64,000 nt of DNA from Mycetocola reblochoni REB411 (GCF_900163835.1 NZ_FUKR01000036.1:1-64000); one strand, 5' to 3'; shown: positions 16,457 through 26,260, counted from the stretch's first letter. Translations and numbers: made by a program. The notes: generated by a model not told the origin, from the letters alone.

Positions 16457-17157
16457 GTGAAATCCTGGTTTCGGCGCGCCACGCGTCAGAGCACTCCCCG
16501 TCTCCCCGGCGTGAATACGCCGACGACACGGGTCGACGTCGCCGAGCTCGCGCCGGACACGGGCGCGTACCTCGGCCAGCTCGCCTACGCGCAGCTGGCG
16601 TTCTACCAGTTCGTCACCGAGACGGCCAGGCGGACGGAGCCTCTCCTCGACACCCAGATCATCTCGAGCGCCGCGGCGAGGGCGCTGCGCATCCACCAGG
16701 ACATCTGCGCCGAGATCACGTCGCGCGGGGACGACCCCGTCGAGCAGATGGCGCCCTTCGTGGCCAGAACGGACGCGTTCCTTGACATCCTCAGGGGCAG
16801 CAGGGGGATCGAGGGAGTGCTCACGGCGTACATCGTCTTCGGCTTCCTCAACGACGTCTTCGTCGCCGTCGCCGAGGGCATGGGCACGGCGCCCGGCCGG
16901 CGCTATGCGGCCGCGATCACCTCGAACAGGGACGACGGTGAGCTCGCGGACGTGCTCATCCGCCGCATCGACGCCGAAGAGCGCAGGGCCCACATCCTGG
17001 CGCTGTGGGGGCGCAGGGTGCTGGGGGACACGATCTTGTTCGCGCACGCGATCGTCCGCGACCCCGGCGACGTCGCCGGGGGCGGGTCGAGCCGGTGTTC
17101 ACCGAGATCATCGCGCGCCACTCCCGCCGGATGGACGTGCTCGGCCTCACCGCCTGA
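16457..17157 (+). pseudogene. Ferritin-like fold protein, frameshifted near its end
   Basis: The frame starting at GTG 16457 encodes about 208 residues of an actinobacterial ferritin-like (MiaE/rubrerythrin-fold) protein, the homologue of the gene next to rhlE in mycobacteria. At the G run 17078-17082 the frame is lost. Adding one G restores GDVAGGRVEPVFTEI followed by ARHSRRMDVLGLTA and a stop at 17155-17157, giving 233 aa, the normal family length and ending. Read as written, the frame continues instead into an arginine-rich, non-homologous tail to 17296. Either a one-base deletion in the genome or a sequencing error in a homopolymer. Function of the family is unclear, and the helix bundle itself is intact upstream. 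Confidence 0.8.
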
Positions 17158-17222
17158 ACGTCAGGGGGCTGCCGGCGCCGGTTCTCCGGTGCGGGCTCCG
17201 CGACCCGGTTGCCGCGCACGAC

Positions 17223-17258
17223 GACGCGGGCGGGACGATCGCTCGTCCCGCCCGCGTC
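17223..17258. terminator. Convergent terminator after the ferritin-like gene
   Basis: Perfect 16-bp stem (17223-17238 with 17243-17258) and TCGC loop between the ferritin-like gene and the convergent small membrane protein. Its position supports the gene ending at 17157 rather than 17296. Confidence 0.9.
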
Positions 17259-17276
17259 AGCGCCGTCGATGGTGCC

Positions 17277-17564
17277 CTAACCGGCGACGGTGCTGAGCAG
17301 CGCCGCGTACTCGCGTTCACGTCGACGCGAGAGGGCCAGGGCGATCCCCGCCGGGACCGCGACGGAGAGCACGAGTGCGATGATCCAGAGCAGCGGGTTG
17401 TCCCAGCGCAGCCCCGCCAGCTCGAGCACGGCCGCCGACAGCGTCGCCGCGGCCGTCCCCGTCGCGACCGTGACCGTGACGCCGTAGTTCTCCCTGAGCG
17501 GGAGCACGTACCGCACCGCCGCGCCGAGGACGGCGCCGATCACCGCGACGAAGAACAGCTCCAT
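17277..17564 (-). CDS. Small membrane protein of unknown function
   Basis: A 95-aa protein with about three hydrophobic segments (1-20, 30-48 and 55-78) and a charged C-terminus (SRRREREYAALLSTVAG). I recognise no family. It starts 1 bp after the DUF3107 stop on the same strand, so the two are surely co-transcribed and probably translationally coupled. Its position between the ferritin-like and DUF3107 genes resembles a conserved hypothetical gene found there in other actinobacteria. Confidence 0.7.
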   Translation of the reverse strand: MELFFVAVIGAVLGAAVRYVLPLRENYGVTVTVATGTAAATLSAAVLELAGLRWDNPLLWIIALVLSVAVPAGIALALSRRREREYAALLSTVAG

Positions 17565-17565
17565 G

Positions 17566-17790
17566 TCAGGCGACGAAGCCGACGCGGCGCGACTCCTCGC
17601 CGCCGAGCTCGACGTAGGCGAGGGCGGCCGTGGGGACGAGGAAGCTGCGGCCCTTGACGTCGCTCAGGGTGAAGTAGGAGCTGCCCTCTCCCAGTGCACG
17701 GGCGACGGTCTCCTCGACGTCCTTCTTGGACTGCTGCGACTCGAAGGCCAGTTCGCGAGCGCTGTTGGTGATGCCGATCCGAATATCCAC
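17566..17790 (-). CDS. DUF3107 family protein
   Basis: A 74-aa soluble protein that fits DUF3107 over its whole length (MDIRIGITNSARELAFESQQ at the start, then YFTLSDVKGRSFLVP and YVELGGEE). Conserved across actinobacteria beside rhlE and adnAB; function unknown. The start is GTG 17790, with AGAAGGG about 8 nt upstream on the minus strand; the longer in-frame reading to 17850 adds an arginine-rich leader with no family match. Upstream, minus-strand TAGGCT may be the -10. Confidence 0.85.
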   Translation of the reverse strand: MDIRIGITNSARELAFESQQSKKDVEETVARALGEGSSYFTLSDVKGRSFLVPTAALAYVELGGEESRRVGFVA

Positions 17791-17898
17791 GGTGGGTGCC
17801 CTTCTGTTGACTACCCCAAGCCTAGGGGAGCGGCCTCGGCGCACGCGCACCCGGCCGCCTCGCCCTCAGCGAACAGCGGCGCTGTCGGCGCCGGCCGC

Positions 17899-17904
17899 TA
17901 GCGT
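17899..17904 (+). promoter_or_regulatory. Leaderless-type -10 box of adnA
   Basis: TAGCGT with a 6-nt spacer (GGGGAC) before GTG 17911. Confidence 0.5.
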
Positions 17905-17910
17905 GGGGAC

Positions 17911-20900
17911 GTGGCCCAGATCCTCTTCTCCTCACCCTCGGCGGAGGCCGAGGCGCTTCCCGCGGCCGACGAGGCCCAGCGCAGGGTGCTCGCGCTCGCC
18001 GCGGGCGGCGGCTCCGTCGCCGTGCAGGGTGCCCCCGGCTCGGGCAAGACGGCGCTCGTGCTCATGCTGGCCCGTCAGCTGGTGACCGAGCAGGGCATCG
18101 CCCCCGACGACCTCGTCGTCATCGGCGCGAACCGCCGGTCGGCCACGCGGCTGCGCGACCGCGTGGCCCGGATCGTCGCCGTGCCCACCTCGGGCCCCCT
18201 GGCGCGCACCGTCGCCTCGTTCGCCCACCGTCTCGTCGCCCAGAACGCGGACGGGGCCGGGCGCGAGGCGCCCCGGCTTCTGACCGGGGCGGAGCAGGAC
18301 GGGATCATCGCGGAGATCCTCGCGGGGCACGCGCTCGACGGCAGCGGACCGCAGTGGCCCGAGCCGCTCGACGCCGCCGTGCGCTCGCTCACCGGGTTCC
18401 GCACGGAGCTTCGCGAGCTCATGATGCGGGTGACGGAGGAGGGGCTGCGTCCCGACGACCTCCGCCGGCTCGCCGCCGTGCATCGCCGCCCCGAGTGGTC
18501 CGCCGCGGCCGAGCTGATCGAGGAGTACGAGGAGATCGTCGACAGCTATCCTGTGCGCTTCCTCGATTCGGCTGAGCTGGTGAGCGAGGCGACACGGACG
18601 GTCAGGGACGGCGAGGGTCCGCTGCCGCGCGTCGTCCTCGTCGACGATCTGCACGAGCAGGGGCCGGCATCCCTGCGCCTGCTCGCCGCGCTCGCGGGAC
18701 GCGGCGTGCAGATCATCGCCACCGGCGACCCCGACGTGGCCGCGGCCACCTTCCGGGGCTCGGAGCCGGGCGCGATCGCCCGACTGAGCCAGGTGCTCGG
18801 CGTCAGGGCCACCGGTGTCGTCCTCGGGACCGTCTACCGGCACGGACCCGAGATCCGTGCCCTCGTGCGCGAGGCGAGCGAACGGGTGGGCGCCTCCGGC
18901 GGTGTCGCGCACCGCGCGGCCGAGTCGTCCCGTTCCGCGTCAGCCGAGGCGAAGCGGTCACCGCTGGAGCGGCTCATCGCCCCGACCACGGCGCGACTGC
19001 AGCGCTCGCTCGCCCGTGCGCTCAGGGAACGTCACGTCCGCGACGGAGTGCCCTGGTCCCGCATGGCCGTCGTCGTCCGTTCGGGCGCCCAGGTGGCATC
19101 GCTCGAGCGCGCACTGGCCCTGTCGGAGGTGCCGACGGCGGCGACCGCCGCGGTGTCGCCCGCCGAGCGCGCGCTGCCGGCCGAGCTTCTGCGCCTGGCG
19201 GCTGTCGCGCTCGGCAGGGAGAGCCTCAGCGGGGACGAGGCGAGCACCGTGCTCACCGGTCCACTCGGTGGCCTCGACCGGCTCGGGCTCCGTCGGCTGC
19301 GTCTCGCGCTCCGGCACGAGGAGCTCGCCGGAGGGGGGACACGGCTGGCCGACGAGCTGCTCCGCGACGCCATCGCGCACCCCGCCGGCTTCGACACGCT
19401 CGACCTCGCCCCGGCCCGCAGAGCCCGCCGCGTCGCCCGAGCGATCGCCGCGGCGACGGATCTCGCGGCGGAGGGGGCCAGCATCGAGGAGCTGCTCTGG
19501 CAGCTGTGGGAGTCGCTCGTCGACGCGGAGGCGCTGCGCACGCAGGCGCTGGGGACCGGTGTGCTCGCCGAGGACAGCAACAGGCAGCTCGACGGGGTGA
19601 TGGCGCTGTTCACCTCCGCCCGCCGCTTCGTGGAGCGCGAGCCCGATGCGCCAGCGGGCGAGTTCATCGACGAGCAGCGCGGGGCCGTGATCGCCGAGGA
19701 CACCCTGGCGCCCGCCGCCGCCGCCGAGTCGGTGTGGGTCGGACCGCCGAGCGCGCTCGTCGGAACGGAGTGGGACACGGTGGCCGTGCTGGGACTCCAG
19801 GACGGCGCCTGGCCGAACCCCCAGATCCGCGGCTCGCTGCTGGGCGCCCAGGACCTCAGCACGGTGACGTCCGGCCTGCCGTTGGCCGACATCGACCGCA
19901 GGGCCGAGGTGCTCTCCGACGAGCTGCGGCTGTTCGTGCTCGCCTGCTCCCGGGCGAGCGACCGCCTGCTGCTCGCCGCGGTCGAGGGCGAGGACGACCA
20001 GCCCTCTCCGTTCCTGCGGTTCCGGAGCATTCCGGCGGCGCGGCCGTCCACCTCCCGGTATCCGCTCAACCTGCGGACGATGACCGCGATGCTGCGCCGC
20101 GACCTCGTCGCCTCGATGGAACGGCACGCGGACGGCGGGGACGGCCGTGTCCATGGGGAGGACCTCGCCGAGGCGGGGGCAGGCGCCGACGGCGACGACC
20201 GCGTGAGCGCCGACGAGCTCTCCTCGGCGATCGCCCGGCTCGCGGACGCCGGTGTCCCCGGCGCCAGGCCCGAGGACTGGTACGGGGTCCGGCCGGAGAG
20301 CACCACGGCGCCGCTGGCCGAGCTGAACGACCCGGAGACGCGCGTGTCCGTCTCCCCGTCCCGGATCGAGACGTTCGAGGCCTCGCCGCTGATGTGGTTC
20401 GTCGACCGCGTCGCGCCGGAGCCGTCCCAGACCGCGAACGCCGTGGGCACCCTCGTGCACGCCGCGATGGAGGACGCCGCGCTGTCCGACGACCCCGAGG
20501 ACCGTAGCGCCAGGGCCATGGGCGAGCACGTCGGCCGGCGCTGGGACGAGCTTCGCTTCGAGTCGGACTGGCTCGAGCAGCGCCAGCGGCGGCGCGTGTC
20601 CGCGATGCTCACCGGCGTCGCCGACTACCTCAGCGACAGGGACGCGGCCGGAACCGAGCTGATCGCGGCGGAGGGCGACTTCGCCCTCGACCTCGCGCCC
20701 GCACGGCTGAGAGGGCAGATCGACCGGGTGGAGCGCGACGCGGACGGCACCATCAGCATCGTCGACCTGAAGACAGGGCGGCGGGCGCCGACCGGGGCCG
20801 AGCTCGCCGGGCACGCGCAGTTGATCGCGTATCAGCTCGCCGCACGCAGCGGACAGGTGCCCGGCGTGCCGGAGGGGGCGGTCGCCGGAGGGGCCCTGCT

Positions 20901-21162
20901 GTTCGTCGGCGAGGGGCACGCGGTGCGCGGTCGCAGCTATCGGCTGCTGGTCCAGGCCCCCCTGTCGTCCGAGGATCTCGACGGCTTCATCGCCCGCGTC
21001 AGGGCGGCGGCGGAGGGGATGGCCGGATCCCGGTTCCGCGGCGCGCCGGACGCCGACGAGCGCAGCCTCGAGGCCCAGCGCCGCTACCGCATCCAGACCG
21101 TCCCCGCCGTCTCCGGCGGGCGAGAGCACGACGACGAGCAGAACAGGCAGGAGACGCCGTGA
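17911..21162 (+). CDS. adnA: AdnA-like helicase-nuclease subunit
   Basis: A 1083-aa subunit of the AdnAB complex, which resects DNA double-strand breaks in actinobacteria. The N-terminal UvrD-like motor has an intact Walker A GAPGSGKT (40-47), but other motifs are degenerate: Walker B reads VVLVDDLHE instead of DEYQ, motif III reads GDPDVAAATFRG, and motif VI reads LACSRASDRLLL in place of VAxTRA. The C-terminal part carries a RecB-type nuclease with QIDRVERDADG and IVDLKTGRRAP, containing the D...D-x-K catalytic residues. This weak-motor/active-nuclease form fits AdnA. GTG start, leaderless-type. Overlaps adnB by 4 bp (GTGA), consistent with a 1:1 heterodimer. Confidence 0.88.
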   Translation: MAQILFSSPSAEAEALPAADEAQRRVLALAAGGGSVAVQGAPGSGKTALVLMLARQLVTEQGIAPDDLVVIGANRRSATRLRDRVARIVAVPTSGPLARTVASFAHRLVAQNADGAGREAPRLLTGAEQDGIIAEILAGHALDGSGPQWPEPLDAAVRSLTGFRTELRELMMRVTEEGLRPDDLRRLAAVHRRPEWSAAAELIEEYEEIVDSYPVRFLDSAELVSEATRTVRDGEGPLPRVVLVDDLHEQGPASLRLLAALAGRGVQIIATGDPDVAAATFRGSEPGAIARLSQVLGVRATGVVLGTVYRHGPEIRALVREASERVGASGGVAHRAAESSRSASAEAKRSPLERLIAPTTARLQRSLARALRERHVRDGVPWSRMAVVVRSGAQVASLERALALSEVPTAATAAVSPAERALPAELLRLAAVALGRESLSGDEASTVLTGPLGGLDRLGLRRLRLALRHEELAGGGTRLADELLRDAIAHPAGFDTLDLAPARRARRVARAIAAATDLAAEGASIEELLWQLWESLVDAEALRTQALGTGVLAEDSNRQLDGVMALFTSARRFVEREPDAPAGEFIDEQRGAVIAEDTLAPAAAAESVWVGPPSALVGTEWDTVAVLGLQDGAWPNPQIRGSLLGAQDLSTVTSGLPLADIDRRAEVLSDELRLFVLACSRASDRLLLAAVEGEDDQPSPFLRFRSIPAARPSTSRYPLNLRTMTAMLRRDLVASMERHADGGDGRVHGEDLAEAGAGADGDDRVSADELSSAIARLADAGVPGARPEDWYGVRPESTTAPLAELNDPETRVSVSPSRIETFEASPLMWFVDRVAPEPSQTANAVGTLVHAAMEDAALSDDPEDRSARAMGEHVGRRWDELRFESDWLEQRQRRRVSAMLTGVADYLSDRDAAGTELIAAEGDFALDLAPARLRGQIDRVERDADGTISIVDLKTGRRAPTGAELAGHAQLIAYQLAARSGQVPGVPEGAVAGGALLFVGEGHAVRGRSYRLLVQAPLSSEDLDGFIARVRAAAEGMAGSRFRGAPDADERSLEAQRRYRIQTVPAVSGGREHDDEQNRQETP

Positions 21163-24100
21163 CCGAACCCGAGGACCGTCGTCCCGGATACAGCGCGCTC
21201 GACATCGCCGACGCCCTCGGCCTGCCGTCGCCGACACCGCAGCAACGCCGGGTCATCGAGGCGCCACTCACCCCCGCCCTCGTCGTCGCCGGGGCGGGGA
21301 GCGGCAAGACCGAGACCATGGCGAACCGCATCGTCTGGCTGCTGGCCAACGGCCACGTGCGCGTGCCCGAGGTCCTCGGCCTCACCTTCACACGCAAGGC
21401 GGCGGGCGAGCTGCAGGAGCGGGTGATCCGGCGCGTCGAGCAGCTCGGTGCGCGCCTCGGCGGCGACGACGACGTCCTCGCCACCGCGACGATCTCCACC
21501 TACAACTCCTTCGCCAGCGGGCTCTACCGGGAGTACGCCCGGACCATCGGCAGAGAGCCCGATGCGACCGTCATCACCGAGGCGTCGGCCTGGCGCCTGG
21601 CGAGGGACGTCGTCGTCGCGGGCGACGACCCGCTGCTGGTCGAGCTCGACGCGGGCATCGACTCGATCACCGACGCCGTGCTCCGGCTGGCGCACCACCT
21701 CAGCGACAACGACGTGCTCGAGCGGGCGGACGATGTCGTCGCCTACGCCGAGCGGTTTGCAACCGTGGCCTCGCTGCCGATCGACAACCCGCGCAAACGC
21801 ACTGACTACGCCTCGGTCGTGTCGGCGGCGAGGGACGTCGGGGCGCTCCCCATGCTCGTCCGCATGGCCGAGGAGTTCCACCGCCGCAAGCTCCGCAGGG
21901 GGCTGCTGGAGTTCAGCGACCAGATCGCCCTGGCACAGCGGATCGTGCGGCGCTTCCCGCGGGCGAGGGCCGAGTACCGGTCCCGCTACCGCGTCGTCAT
22001 CCTCGACGAGTACCAGGACACCTCGGTCGTGCAGACCCGGCTCCTGTCGGAGCTGTTCCATGCGCACCCGGTCATGGCCGTCGGGGACCCCAACCAGTCC
22101 ATCTACGGCTGGCGCGGTGCGAGCGCGAGCAACATCTCCCGGTTCCCCGGCGACTTCGGCGGGGACGCCGGGGCGAACGCCTTCGCGCTGTCCGTGAGCT
22201 GGCGCAACTCCTCCGACGTGCTCGACGTCGCCAACGCCATCGTCGACGGGCTTCCCGCGATCCCCGGAATCCCCGTCGAAGCTCTGGAGCCCTCGCCGCT
22301 CGCCGCGGCCGGCCGCATCGACATCGCCTACCCGGAGACCGTGCAGGAGGAGGCGGACGCCGTCGCCCGCTGGTTCGCGGGGGAGCTCGCGCGGCCCTCC
22401 GCCTCGGGGGGGCAACGGACGGCCGCGCTGCTGTGCCGCTCGGTGAAGCGCTCCCGTCTGTTCACGGAGGCGCTCGCGCGCGCAGGGGTGCCCACCCACG
22501 TCCTCGGCCTGACCGGGCTGCTCGAGCACCCTGCCGTCGTCGACGCGGTCGCCGCTCTGCGCGTCATGCACGACCCGACGGCCGGTGCCGACCTCGTGCG
22601 GCTGCTCACGGGTGCCCGCTGGCGGCTCGGGGTGGCGGACGTCGACGCCCTCGCCGCGACGGCCCGCTGGCTCGGCGGGCGGGACGCCGCCCAGCAGCCG
22701 CTGCCGGAGTCGTCGACACAGGCACTGCGCCGCTCGACGGCGAGCGATGACGGCAGCTCGCTCGTCGACGCCCTGGACGCGCTCCTCGTGCTGCCGGACG
22801 ACCACGTCGCCGTCCGGGCGATCACGGCGGAGGGCAGGGAGCGCATGCGTGACCTCGCCCGCGTGCTCCAGGGGCTCCGTCGCCGCACCGGGTCCGAACT
22901 CGTCGACACGGTGACGAGCGTCATCGCCGAGCTGCGCCTCGACATCGAGGTCCTCGCCAACGCCGAGGACACCGCGGGCCAGGAGAGCCTCGACGCCTTC
23001 GTGGAGCTGGCCGACGGCTTCCGGCTCATCGCGGAACAGGCCACGCTCGGCCCCTTCCTCGCCTGGCTCGATGACGCGGAGCGGCGCGAACGGCTGAGCC
23101 CGGCCGGGGAGCCGGCTGAGCCGGGCACCGTCCAGGTGCTCACCATCCACGGCGCCAAGGGGCTGGAGTGGGACAGCGTCGCCGTCCCCCGCTTGGTGAC
23201 GGACGAGCTGCCCTCGCCGTTGAGGAGCGCGAGAGGCTGGACGGCCCTCGGCGAGTTGCCCTACGACTTCGCGGGCGATCGCGAGGACCTGCCCGTACTG
23301 GACTGGGCGGACGCCGTCTCCCAGCGCGAGTTCGACGAGGCCATGCAGCGCTTCGGCGACGGCCTCGCCGAGCGCAACGGCCAGGAGCAGCGTCGGCTGG
23401 CGTACGTGGCCGTGACGAGGGCGCGCGACGCCCTGCTGCTCAGCGGCTCGTTCTGGTCCAGTCAGAAGACACCGCGGTCCCCGAGCCGGTACCTCGTCGA
23501 GGCGGCCGAGGCACTCGGTCGCGGGGGCGAGCTGCCCGCCGAGAGCTCATCCGCGAGCCACCCCGCACCGCTGGAGGGGCGGAGCGTGCTGTGGCCGACG
23601 GATCCGCTCGGGGGGAGGGGCACCGCGGTGCGCTCCGCCGCCCAGGCGGTGTCCGCGGCGCGCGGTTCCGGGGCGCGCAGCCGCTGGGACGAGGACATCG
23701 AGCTGCTGTTGGCCGAGCGCAGCCTTCGGCACGCGGGGGAGCAGCTCGTCCCCGTCCCCGAGCGCATCGCCGCGTCGCGGTTCAAGGACTTCGTCGCCGA
23801 CACCGAGGCGACCGCCCGCGCGCTCCGCCGCCCGTTGCCGGAGAAGCCGTACCGGCAGACGCGGCTGGGAACGCTCTTCCACAGCTGGGTCGAGGAGCGC
23901 TCGACGGCACGGCCGGGGGGCATGTCCGACCTGCTCGACCTCGCCGAGATCGAGCGGGACGACGCCGAGGAGGCGACGGGGACGCTCGTTCCGATGGCTG
24001 AGGCGGACAGGCGGCGGCTGGAGGAGCTCCAGCGCACCTTCGAGCGCTCCGAGTGGGCGGAGCTGGCGCCGCTGCACGTGGAGCTCGAGATCAACGTCGT

Positions 24101-24398
24101 CTTCGACGGACGGGTCGTGATCTGCAAGCTCGACGCGGTCTACCGGCGGCAGGGACGCATCCAGATCGTCGACTGGAAGACCGGGGCGGTGCCGAAGGAC
24201 GCGGAGCAGCTCCACGAGCGCCAGCTGCAGCTGGCGCTGTACCGCCTGGCCTACGCACGCTGGTCGGGGGAGGACGCCGACGACATCGACGCGGTGTTCT
24301 ACTACGTCGCCGACGACGTGGTGATCCGGCCGGATCGGATCGACGGCGAGGAGGAGCTGCTCGTGCTCTGGCGAGGGATCGGGGCCGCGCGCGGCTGA
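21159..24398 (+). CDS. adnB: AdnB-like helicase-nuclease subunit
   Basis: A 1079-aa partner of AdnA and the probable lead motor. All superfamily 1A motifs are canonical: Walker A AGAGSGKT (44-51), LGLTFTRKAA, Walker B ILDEYQDTS, GDPNQSIYGWRGA, SVSWRNS, LTIHGAKGLEWDSV and YVAVTRARDALLL. The C-terminal nuclease shows CKLDAVYRRQG and IVDWKTG, with the catalytic D and D-x-K. ATP-driven unwinding and 5'-strand cutting at DNA ends are known for this family. Starts inside the adnA stop (GTGA) and ends 86 bp before a strong convergent terminator. Confidence 0.92.
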   Translation: MTEPEDRRPGYSALDIADALGLPSPTPQQRRVIEAPLTPALVVAGAGSGKTETMANRIVWLLANGHVRVPEVLGLTFTRKAAGELQERVIRRVEQLGARLGGDDDVLATATISTYNSFASGLYREYARTIGREPDATVITEASAWRLARDVVVAGDDPLLVELDAGIDSITDAVLRLAHHLSDNDVLERADDVVAYAERFATVASLPIDNPRKRTDYASVVSAARDVGALPMLVRMAEEFHRRKLRRGLLEFSDQIALAQRIVRRFPRARAEYRSRYRVVILDEYQDTSVVQTRLLSELFHAHPVMAVGDPNQSIYGWRGASASNISRFPGDFGGDAGANAFALSVSWRNSSDVLDVANAIVDGLPAIPGIPVEALEPSPLAAAGRIDIAYPETVQEEADAVARWFAGELARPSASGGQRTAALLCRSVKRSRLFTEALARAGVPTHVLGLTGLLEHPAVVDAVAALRVMHDPTAGADLVRLLTGARWRLGVADVDALAATARWLGGRDAAQQPLPESSTQALRRSTASDDGSSLVDALDALLVLPDDHVAVRAITAEGRERMRDLARVLQGLRRRTGSELVDTVTSVIAELRLDIEVLANAEDTAGQESLDAFVELADGFRLIAEQATLGPFLAWLDDAERRERLSPAGEPAEPGTVQVLTIHGAKGLEWDSVAVPRLVTDELPSPLRSARGWTALGELPYDFAGDREDLPVLDWADAVSQREFDEAMQRFGDGLAERNGQEQRRLAYVAVTRARDALLLSGSFWSSQKTPRSPSRYLVEAAEALGRGGELPAESSSASHPAPLEGRSVLWPTDPLGGRGTAVRSAAQAVSAARGSGARSRWDEDIELLLAERSLRHAGEQLVPVPERIAASRFKDFVADTEATARALRRPLPEKPYRQTRLGTLFHSWVEERSTARPGGMSDLLDLAEIERDDAEEATGTLVPMAEADRRRLEELQRTFERSEWAELAPLHVELEINVVFDGRVVICKLDAVYRRQGRIQIVDWKTGAVPKDAEQLHERQLQLALYRLAYARWSGEDADDIDAVFYYVADDVVIRPDRIDGEEELLVLWRGIGAARG

Positions 24399-24484
24399 CG
24401 GCGACCCGCCGCGCGGTCGGCGGTGCGGTGCGGCATGCCCGACCGCCTGGCCCGGCTGACCGTCGGGGCTGCGAGCGGCATGAG

Positions 24485-24518
24485 TGAGGGGGCCGACCGC
24501 GGACGGTCGGCCCCCTCA
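24485..24518. terminator. Convergent terminator between adnB and ptsI
   Basis: Perfect 15-bp stem (24485-24499 with 24504-24518), CGGA loop, 5 bp from the ptsI stop. Confidence 0.9.
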
Positions 24519-24523
24519 GACGA

Positions 24524-26260
24524 TCAGAGACCCAGCTCCTCCAGGACGGGCAGCTCGGCGCGGACGGCGGCGCGCGCGGCCTCGGCGTCCTCGCTGTCCA
24601 GGGCGAGGGCGGCCAGCCGTCGGCAGTCGTCGGCGGAGACGGTCCGGAGGACCGTCGCGACGCGCGGCAGCGCCCGTGCGGTCATGGACAGGCTCGTCAC
24701 GCCGAGGCCGAGGAGCACGACCGCGAGGGCCGGGTCCGCCGCGGCCTCGCCGCAGACGCCCACGGGGGCCGGCCCTCCGACGGACTCCGGGCGCTCCGCT
24801 CCGGCACGTGCGGTCTCCGCGACGAGGCGGAGCACCGCGTGCTGCCACGGGTCGTTCAGACCGCTGAGGGCGCCGAGCTGGCGGTCGGCGGCCATCGTGT
24901 ACTGGGTGAGGTCGTTCGTGCCGATCGAGAGGAAGTCGACCCGGCGCAGGATCGCCGGAGCGCTGAGCGCCGCCGAGGGCACCTCGACCATCACGCCCGC
25001 GGTCTCGAGCCCCGCCTCGCGGCAGACGGTGGCGAAGCGCTCCGCCTCCGCCGGCGTGGAGATCATCGGGGCCATGACCCTGACGTGGGCCTCGCTGTCG
25101 GCGGCCGCCCTGGCGATCGCCTCGAGCTGGTGGACGAGGACCTCGGGCGAGGACAGAGTGGTGCGGAACCCGCGAACGCCGAGCGCGGGGTTCGGCTCGT
25201 CGGTGTCGGTGACGAACGGCAGCGGCTTGTCCGCCCCGGCGTCGAGGGTGCGCACGACGACCTTGCGACCGGCGAAGGCGTCGAAGACCGGGCGATACTG
25301 GGCGTACTGCTCGTCGACGCTCGGCTCGTGGTCGGAGCCGAGGAAGCTGAACTCGGTGCGGAACAGGCCGACGCCCGCCGCACCGGCCTCGGCCGCTGCG
25401 GTCGCGTCCGCCCCTCCGCCCACGTTGGCGAGGAGCTCGACCGGTGTCCCGTCGGAGAGCGTAGCGTCGCCGGTGAAGGACTGCTGGGCGAGCTGCTGTT
25501 GCTGCCACCGGACGACGCCAGCCCTGTCCGCCTCGCTCGGCGGGGCCGTGATGGTGCCGGTGCCGCCGTCGACGGCGACCTCGGTGCCGTCGACGAGGGC
25601 GTCCGCTCCGCGTGCCGCGACGACGGCGGGGAGGCCGGCGGCTCGGGCGATGATGGCGGTGTGCGACTGGGGGCCCCCGTCGCTGGTGACCAGCGCGAGC
25701 ACCAGGTCGGGGCGCAGCGTCGCCGTGTCGGCGGGGGCGAGGTCGACGGCGACGAGGACGTAGGGCGTGTCCGAGTCGGGAACGCCGGGAGCGGGGAGGC
25801 CCCTGAGCTCGGCGACCGTCCTGCTCCGCACGTCGAGCACGTCGGTGACCCGCTCGGCCATGTAACCGCCGAGCTCCTCGAGCTGGGACGCGATCGCCCC
25901 GGCCGCCTGCCAGATCGCGCGCTCCGCGCTGGCGCCGTCGTCGATCAGTGTCCCGGCCTGGGCGGTGAGCGTGGGGTCGGCCGCCATCATGGCCGTGGTG
26001 GAGAGGACCGCGGCGGCGTCGGGTGCCGCGTGCTCCGCGCGCCGGCCGAGCTCGGCCACGACGCTGTCTACGGCGCCCGCGAGCCTGGCCTTCTCGTCGT
26101 CGGCGCTGCGACCGGGGTCGCGCTGCTCGGATTCGGCGGGGGCCGCCACCGGCTCCGCCATGCGTCGGACCGGTCCGATCACGCGTCCGGGGCTGACCCC
26201 GACGCCGGTGATCGTCGTCGGCGGCTGGGCCGCGTCGACCGAGCCAGGAACCTCACTCAT
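24524..26260 (-). CDS. ptsI: PTS enzyme I (PEP-protein phosphotransferase)
   Basis: A 578-aa cytosolic enzyme that moves phosphate from PEP to HPr, the first step of the sugar phosphotransferase system. Features: N-terminal ITGVGVSPGRVIGPV, the phospho-histidine H200 in GGPQSHTAIIARAAG, then the PEP-binding TIM barrel with GLFRTEFSFL, VMVEVPSAAL, LSIGTNDLTQYTMAADR and the active-site C503 in VCGEAAADP. The ATG is preceded by GATGAGGA on the minus strand. No HPr or enzyme II gene is present in this window, so its partners are elsewhere. A minus-strand TAGCGT at 26308-26313 is a possible -10; the rest of the 227-bp upstream gap shows nothing further. Confidence 0.93.
   Translation of the reverse strand: MSEVPGSVDAAQPPTTITGVGVSPGRVIGPVRRMAEPVAAPAESEQRDPGRSADDEKARLAGAVDSVVAELGRRAEHAAPDAAAVLSTTAMMAADPTLTAQAGTLIDDGASAERAIWQAAGAIASQLEELGGYMAERVTDVLDVRSRTVAELRGLPAPGVPDSDTPYVLVAVDLAPADTATLRPDLVLALVTSDGGPQSHTAIIARAAGLPAVVAARGADALVDGTEVAVDGGTGTITAPPSEADRAGVVRWQQQQLAQQSFTGDATLSDGTPVELLANVGGGADATAAAEAGAAGVGLFRTEFSFLGSDHEPSVDEQYAQYRPVFDAFAGRKVVVRTLDAGADKPLPFVTDTDEPNPALGVRGFRTTLSSPEVLVHQLEAIARAAADSEAHVRVMAPMISTPAEAERFATVCREAGLETAGVMVEVPSAALSAPAILRRVDFLSIGTNDLTQYTMAADRQLGALSGLNDPWQHAVLRLVAETARAGAERPESVGGPAPVGVCGEAAADPALAVVLLGLGVTSLSMTARALPRVATVLRTVSADDCRRLAALALDSEDAEAARAAVRAELPVLEELGL

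Noticed and set aside
17158-17296. Extended C-terminus of the ferritin-like frame
   Set aside because: Arg-rich, crosses a strong terminator and overlaps the convergent membrane gene; best explained by the frameshift at 17078-17082.
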